This document shows positions 60,226 to 64,000 of a DNA stretch of 64,000 bases, piece by piece. A program made the position numbers and the translations under genes. The notes beneath the pieces were generated by a model, which searched no databases, had not been told where the DNA came from, and was given only the letters and a program-made list of their open reading frames with translations. The stretch spans positions 186,001-250,000 of the forward strand of contig JAIWWG010000043.1 in the NCBI GenBank assembly GCA_025435555.1. The letters are read 5' to 3'. How positions within the stretch are numbered: position 1 is the first letter of the stretch; the number at the start of each line of letters is the position of its first letter. This DNA is from Chytriomyces cf. hyalinus JEL632. Lineage: Eukaryota > Chytridiomycota > Chytridiomycetes > Chytridiales > Chytriomycetaceae.

Positions 60226-61116
60226 GTGCGTAATGCTCGAAAAAGCGGCCGTGGAGGTTGCACTGGACCTGGAGGGCGCATTGTCCCAGGTGCTGCCCCT
60301 GCCCCAACAACAACTGTTTCTATTCCCGTTGCTGTTGAAAACACTACCCCACAGGTTGCTGAAGCTGCCTGGTCCACTGTTGCACGTAATGGAGCACGTC
60401 GTGCCCCTCCACCATCTCGCGAATCTTGTCAACGTGCACCACAAACTCAGCAGCAGTATGACGAAAAAACACACCGCATGCGTCAAAAAAAGGCGTTGCA
60501 GATGGCGAAAGCCGTCCCTGAACCAAAAAAGTTTGTTGTGATCCGTGTTGAACTCCACAGCAGTCGCCAGTTGCGCAGGTGTTCCTTCCAGGACCGGAAA
60601 CATTTGATCGATGCGTTTGTGGGTCAGATGGGGATTTGTCACAATGTGGCTCTTACCTCCTCTATTGGTAACTCCATCATTGAGCTGTACTGTCCGACTG
60701 ATGTGGTTTTGGAAGTGGTGCAAGTTCTTAGGGAGCGTGGCCAACAAGTCCTGCTTTCTGCCTTCAACCCACTCACAATGGACATTGACGGCAACTCCCT
60801 TGACCCTACTCAGATGGAAAAAGCTGCCAAGCGCCTCGCATTTTTGTGCAAAGCCGCACGCACTGTCAATCTCCGTGCTGCTATTCTTGCTGGTGCCCCC
60901 CAGCAACTCAAGGAAGCCACGCAGAAAGTGTTTGAAACCATTCGAGTCTCCCCATCTGACTCCCTTCTTGCACCCCCACGTCCCCACCGTAGCGCGTTTG
61001 CAAAATTTGCTGTCCCTCCGGATTCTCCTGAGTTTGTCAATAGTCAAGACGATGGTGCCATGTCAGTGTCCAATCTGGATCTCGGTTCCGTGGCTAACGC
61101 CGCCGACCAAGAATGA
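60226..61116 (+). CDS. LINE ORF1 (nucleic-acid-binding, Gag-like) protein
   Basis: About 296 residues counted from GTG at 60226. The frame is open further upstream, without ATG, so the true start is unresolved and the element may be 5'-truncated. N-terminal part Gly/Arg/Pro-rich (ARKSGRGGCTGPGGRIVPGA), then a helical basic region (KTHRMRQKKALQMAKAV) and a folded part (VVIRVELHSSRQLRRCSFQD, VLEVVQVLRERGQQVLLSAF). No CCHC knuckle. Role by position: ORF1 of a non-LTR retrotransposon, coating the RNA. Its TGA (61114-61116) overlaps the ATG of ORF2 as ATGA. Confidence 0.65.
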   Translation: MRNARKSGRGGCTGPGGRIVPGAAPAPTTTVSIPVAVENTTPQVAEAAWSTVARNGARRAPPPSRESCQRAPQTQQQYDEKTHRMRQKKALQMAKAVPEPKKFVVIRVELHSSRQLRRCSFQDRKHLIDAFVGQMGICHNVALTSSIGNSIIELYCPTDVVLEVVQVLRERGQQVLLSAFNPLTMDIDGNSLDPTQMEKAAKRLAFLCKAARTVNLRAAILAGAPQQLKEATQKVFETIRVSPSDSLLAPPRPHRSAFAKFAVPPDSPEFVNSQDDGAMSVSNLDLGSVANAADQE

Positions 61117-63182
61117 TCAAAATCGCGTTTTCGAATCTCAACGGGCTGTCTGGCAAAGCCGAAGAAGTCCTGAGATTCAAGTCCGAGCATTCTGTTGACC
61201 TTTCTTTACTGGTGGAAACGTGGCTCTCCCCAACATCCTCCATCCCTTTCCGACCACATCTATTTAATATCACAAATACAAACACGGAGCTGATCGCGGG
61301 AGGTCGGCGCAATTTTGGCGGCATTTTGGCGTTTTCAACTGCAACTCTCTCCCCCCAATTCCGAGTTATCTATGAAGATCCCTTGGGGTTCTACTGCGCA
61401 ATGCGCATCTCTGACCTTATCCTCATCACTGCCTACATTCCCCCCTCTGCTGACAATCGGGTAATTGGGGACATGCTTCAAAAAGCAGAAACGCTCTCTG
61501 AAGGATTCACGCTGCGCTGTCGTTTGGTTGGCGATCTGAACGCACGGATGACGGATGCTGGCGATTCACTCACAAACCCACGTGGAACGTATTTGCAGCA
61601 TGAACTGCTCAATTCTGGACTTGCGCTCCAAATCCCGGAGTCTGGGAAATGGACGTCTTGGTCTGGTGGTGGTCGTGGGATTCCGGATGTTGTACTCTCG
61701 AGCTTCCCGGTCTCTAACGTCACAGTCCATGAGCGTGAGTCACTTGGAGGTTCGGACCATCGGCCGCTGACGTTTTCTGTGCCCCTGGATGTCAACACCG
61801 AGCCCAAGTCTTTTGAGCGCTGGAATGTTCGTCGCCTCACCACTGCAAAGTACCGTCAGCGTTTTGCTGAGGAGCTGGAATCTACGCAGCAGGAGATCTT
61901 GGATCAACTGGAATTGCTGCGAACGCGCTTGGAAAGCCCTGCTGCGGGGTACGTCGCGGGTGTATCACACTGCGATGCACGCACCGTGGTACCTGCAGTA
62001 GGCGCTCCCCTCCCGGGAAGTACTTCCCATGCCCCTCTTGAACTTGTTACTCACACTGCGGATTGCCCCAGAGCCAACACACATGTGTTTGACGGTCCTT
62101 CTCAGTCTGCTGGTCCATCCCACTCCCATCCACGTTCTGTCGATGCTCCCAATCCGTCTACGCAGCAGGACATGTGCCTATGCCTGGAATTGCTGCAAAC
62201 GCGCTTGGAAAGCCCTGCTGTGGGGTACGTCGTGGGTGTATCACAGTGCAATGCACACACCGCGGTACCTGCAGTAGGCGCTCCCCTCCCGGGAAGTACT
62301 TCTGGCTCGTCGCTCTTGAACAATACTCACACCTCAAACCGTGCTAGAACGCAAGAGCTGATCAACGAGGCCTGGGAACACTTTCTGTCATGGGTCCGAA
62401 ATGCTGCGTCAAAGTCCATTGGTGTCCTCCAAGTCTCTGACCACCTACCGTCGGAGTTCTGGACTGATGAGCTCGAACAAAGTCGGGACAACGTGCAGCA
62501 AGAACTTGCGAACGTGCAGCAGGAAATCGAGCATGGCCAGTTGTCTCGTCTTGAAATCAAACACCTTGCTGCTGAATTGACCAACACTCAGCGTGCCTAC
62601 CGTGCAGATCTGACCATGCGCAAACGTGTGCTCTTCGAAGATGCTATCGATAAGCTCACGGTCCCACAAAACATGTCCTCGTTCATGCGCATGGTAAAAG
62701 GAGCCAAGTCGCGAAAAGACCACACTGTTTGCAAACTGGACCCGGCAAAAATCAATGAACACGCAGCTCATTTTCGAACTACTTTCGGTGCACCTCCGAC
62801 TAGACATCCCCAACCTGGACCCCCTGCGCTTGAGGAAATTCAGTCGCGTTCAACTTCCGAAGTCTTCAACCTGGATGCAATCAAGTCTGCGATTGCTGGA
62901 CTCCCACTCGGAAAGGCTACTGGATCCGATGGAATTCCTGCTGAACTCATTAAAGCCGGTGGCGATCTCATGGCTGACGTTCTCGGTGTGTTTCTGCCCA
63001 TGGTCCACGCTGCTGCAACCATTCCATCTGATTGGAGGAAGGCGCTCATTGTGCCAGTCTTCAAGAAGAAGGGATCTGATCAGGACATTTCGAATTACCG
63101 GCCCATTGCGTTGACGTGTACAATCCGGCGACTCTACGAGCGGCTGCTTGTTCCTGAACTTCATTTTTTTGGAGTTTTCTGA
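61113..63182 (+). CDS. LINE ORF2: AP endonuclease and truncated reverse transcriptase
   Basis: 689 residues. The endonuclease domain is complete (residues about 1-230): FSNLNGLSGKAEEVL, LLVETWLSP, GDLNARMTDAG, and the catalytic GGSDHRPLTF. A linker holds an internal duplication. The reverse transcriptase starts at about 590 (LPLGKATGSDGIPAELIKAG, WRKALIVPVFKKKGSDQDIS, NYRPIALTCTIRRLYERLLV) and is cut right after this block: unrelated residues HFFGVF and a stop follow. The catalytic FxDD part, thumb and 3' end are absent, so the copy is 3'-truncated and dead. Truncation from the 3' side is unusual, since LINE copies normally lose the 5' end; a later insertion or rearrangement at about 63165 is the likely cause. 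Confidence 0.85.
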   Translation: MIKIAFSNLNGLSGKAEEVLRFKSEHSVDLSLLVETWLSPTSSIPFRPHLFNITNTNTELIAGGRRNFGGILAFSTATLSPQFRVIYEDPLGFYCAMRISDLILITAYIPPSADNRVIGDMLQKAETLSEGFTLRCRLVGDLNARMTDAGDSLTNPRGTYLQHELLNSGLALQIPESGKWTSWSGGGRGIPDVVLSSFPVSNVTVHERESLGGSDHRPLTFSVPLDVNTEPKSFERWNVRRLTTAKYRQRFAEELESTQQEILDQLELLRTRLESPAAGYVAGVSHCDARTVVPAVGAPLPGSTSHAPLELVTHTADCPRANTHVFDGPSQSAGPSHSHPRSVDAPNPSTQQDMCLCLELLQTRLESPAVGYVVGVSQCNAHTAVPAVGAPLPGSTSGSSLLNNTHTSNRARTQELINEAWEHFLSWVRNAASKSIGVLQVSDHLPSEFWTDELEQSRDNVQQELANVQQEIEHGQLSRLEIKHLAAELTNTQRAYRADLTMRKRVLFEDAIDKLTVPQNMSSFMRMVKGAKSRKDHTVCKLDPAKINEHAAHFRTTFGAPPTRHPQPGPPALEEIQSRSTSEVFNLDAIKSAIAGLPLGKATGSDGIPAELIKAGGDLMADVLGVFLPMVHAAATIPSDWRKALIVPVFKKKGSDQDISNYRPIALTCTIRRLYERLLVPELHFFGVF
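61881..62026 (+). repeat. Internal duplication within LINE ORF2, first copy
   Basis: 146 bases repeated at 62157-62302, offset 276 bases (92 codons), so the reading frame is kept. The last 119 bases of each copy (from 61908 and 62184) differ at only a few positions; the first about 27 differ more. It codes LLRTRLESPAAGYVAGVSHC and PAVGAPLPGSTS. Confidence 0.85.
62157..62302 (+). repeat. Internal duplication within LINE ORF2, second copy
   Basis: Second copy of the 146-base repeat, coding LLQTRLESPAVGYVVGVSQC and PAVGAPLPGSTS. Substitutions relative to copy 1 are mostly transitions (for example GCGGGGT to GTGGGGT). Confidence 0.85.
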
Positions 63183-63294
63183 ACTTTTTTTTGAGTGATT
63201 TTTGCTATCTTTCGCCGCCGCACTTGTGTTACTGAGTAACTTGAATAAAAGAAACTGAAAACGTAACTTTTAGGGAAAAAAAAGTCTGTTCAAA

Positions 63295-64000
63295 ATGTCC
63301 ACGGTCATCAAGAACAGCACCAGCAACACCAGGCACCCTTTTCTGGAGCTTGAGCACAGCATTGTGAAGCGTCTCAAGGGGACTGCTCGCTGTCCCATTG
63401 TGGCATGCGGGTCAGCCTCCCTGAAGAATGCTGGGAGTGGAGGGCATGTCAACCAGTTTGTCTTCTCACCCATCCAGATGCAGTGCAACACGTGCAGCAA
63501 GAAGTTCCGGCTCAATGGTGCGTTAAAGGCTGGAGGGACTGCATCTGCAGCACTGTGTGCAGAGTGGGAGAAGGCTTATGGTAAGCTTGTCCCAGTTGCA
63601 GCCACTACAGGTACAGCAGCCAAGCGCCGCCGTCAAAACTCGGAAGCAGATGCTGCCCCTGCAGCCCCTGCATCCTCTTCAGCCGCTCCCCAGAGCCGCT
63701 TGATACAGCAGACACTCTTGTTTGCCTCAGCTGTCGCAGGCAGCTCTTCAGACCAGCCAACAACAGCCACAACAACACCAACAGACGCCACCATCGTGGA
63801 TTTGGCCCCCACCACTCTAGCCGGTCCCTCAGTGCCCCCACAGAGCGAATTCAGCTTCACAGCCCCTGTGCTGCCAACGCAGCCAGCTGCTGCAGCCTCA
63901 GATGCATCGTCAAATTGCATTTTCACCCCCTGCCCCATCTGCCACCACTGTCAACTGGCAGCAGCGTGCAGAGGCGGCAGAAGCAGCCACAGCCTCCCTC
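63295..64000 (+). CDS. Cys-motif protein of a possible second mobile element, cut by window end
   Basis: Open from ATG 63295-63297 to the window edge (235 codons). The N-terminal domain has CPIVACGS, then QFVFSPIQMQCNTCSKKFRL: a CxxxxC..CxxC zinc-ribbon-like arrangement. An Ala/Ser/Thr/Pro-rich linker with KRRRQNSEAD follows, then a second Cys group, CPICHHCQ. It starts 130 bases after the LINE is cut and is the most likely thing joined to it: an ORF1-like protein of another retroelement, or a host gene. I do not recognise the family. Confidence 0.45.
   Translation, partial: MSTVIKNSTSNTRHPFLELEHSIVKRLKGTARCPIVACGSASLKNAGSGGHVNQFVFSPIQMQCNTCSKKFRLNGALKAGGTASAALCAEWEKAYGKLVPVAATTGTAAKRRRQNSEADAAPAAPASSSAAPQSRLIQQTLLFASAVAGSSSDQPTTATTTPTDATIVDLAPTTLAGPSVPPQSEFSFTAPVLPTQPAAAASDASSNCIFTPCPICHHCQLAAACRGGRSSHSLP

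Larger units (their letters stand above)
60226..63165 (+). mobile_element. Non-LTR retrotransposon (LINE) copy, 3'-truncated
   Basis: Two overlapping ORFs (ORF1 and an AP-endonuclease/RT ORF2). The APE-type endonuclease places it outside the restriction-endonuclease-type clades. Without the rest of the RT the clade cannot be named. The 5' limit is unclear (anywhere from about 60070). The sequence after 63165 is unrelated. No target-site duplication was found by eye. Open frames without stops suggest a young copy before it was cut. Confidence 0.75.

Overview
The window reads as nuclear DNA of a fungus, most likely a zoosporic early-diverging one (chytrid-type; this is inference). The support is mixed: short spliceosomal introns, mostly 45 to 90 bases, with GT..AG ends; monocistronic genes packed on both strands; typical eukaryotic housekeeping proteins such as MOB1, phosphomannomutase, the 25-kDa cleavage factor CFIm25, mitochondrial uL22, an Arf-GEF and a GTPBP1-type GTPase; and secreted and GPI-like families. 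No genes are grouped as bacterial operons. Intron borders below were placed by eye from splice sites, reading phase and conserved family residues.

Layout. 0-34 kb is gene-dense: GTPBP1-like GTPase (5' cut), F-box/LRR protein, MRPL22, homeodomain protein, an 1854-residue unknown protein, ERV2-type sulfhydryl oxidase, a coiled-coil protein whose first exon is only ATG, phosphomannomutase, tRNA-Glu, a Sec7-PH protein, three related SUR7/PalI-like membrane proteins with MOB1 between them, a two-domain basic-secretory-protein (BSP) peptidase, a START-domain protein, CFIm25 (NUDT21), and two small Cys-rich proteins with GPI-like tails.

35.2-55.7 kb is the most unusual part. Eight minus-strand genes encode one secreted family whose blocks resemble the plant EXORDIUM / phosphate-induced-1 fold. 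They carry 11 copies of the domain: six genes with one, one with three, one with two. Most first domains carry HExxE..(I/V)(T/V/A)(D/N)P plus a downstream GE..D. The extra domains of the fused genes have lost both sites together. The domains are attached to very different Thr/Ser/Lys-rich tails, a beta-trefoil-like end, or a GPI-like end. A plus-strand MINDY-type deubiquitinase gene sits inside the array. I read this as a locally expanding, diversifying family of wall or host-facing proteins.

55.7-64 kb is AT-richer and holds mobile-element debris: a broken transposase-like gene, a broken PIF/Harbinger transposase, a tRNA-like (SINE-like) segment, a 3'-truncated LINE with ORF1 and ORF2 overlapping by ATGA, and the start of another Cys-motif ORF running off the window.
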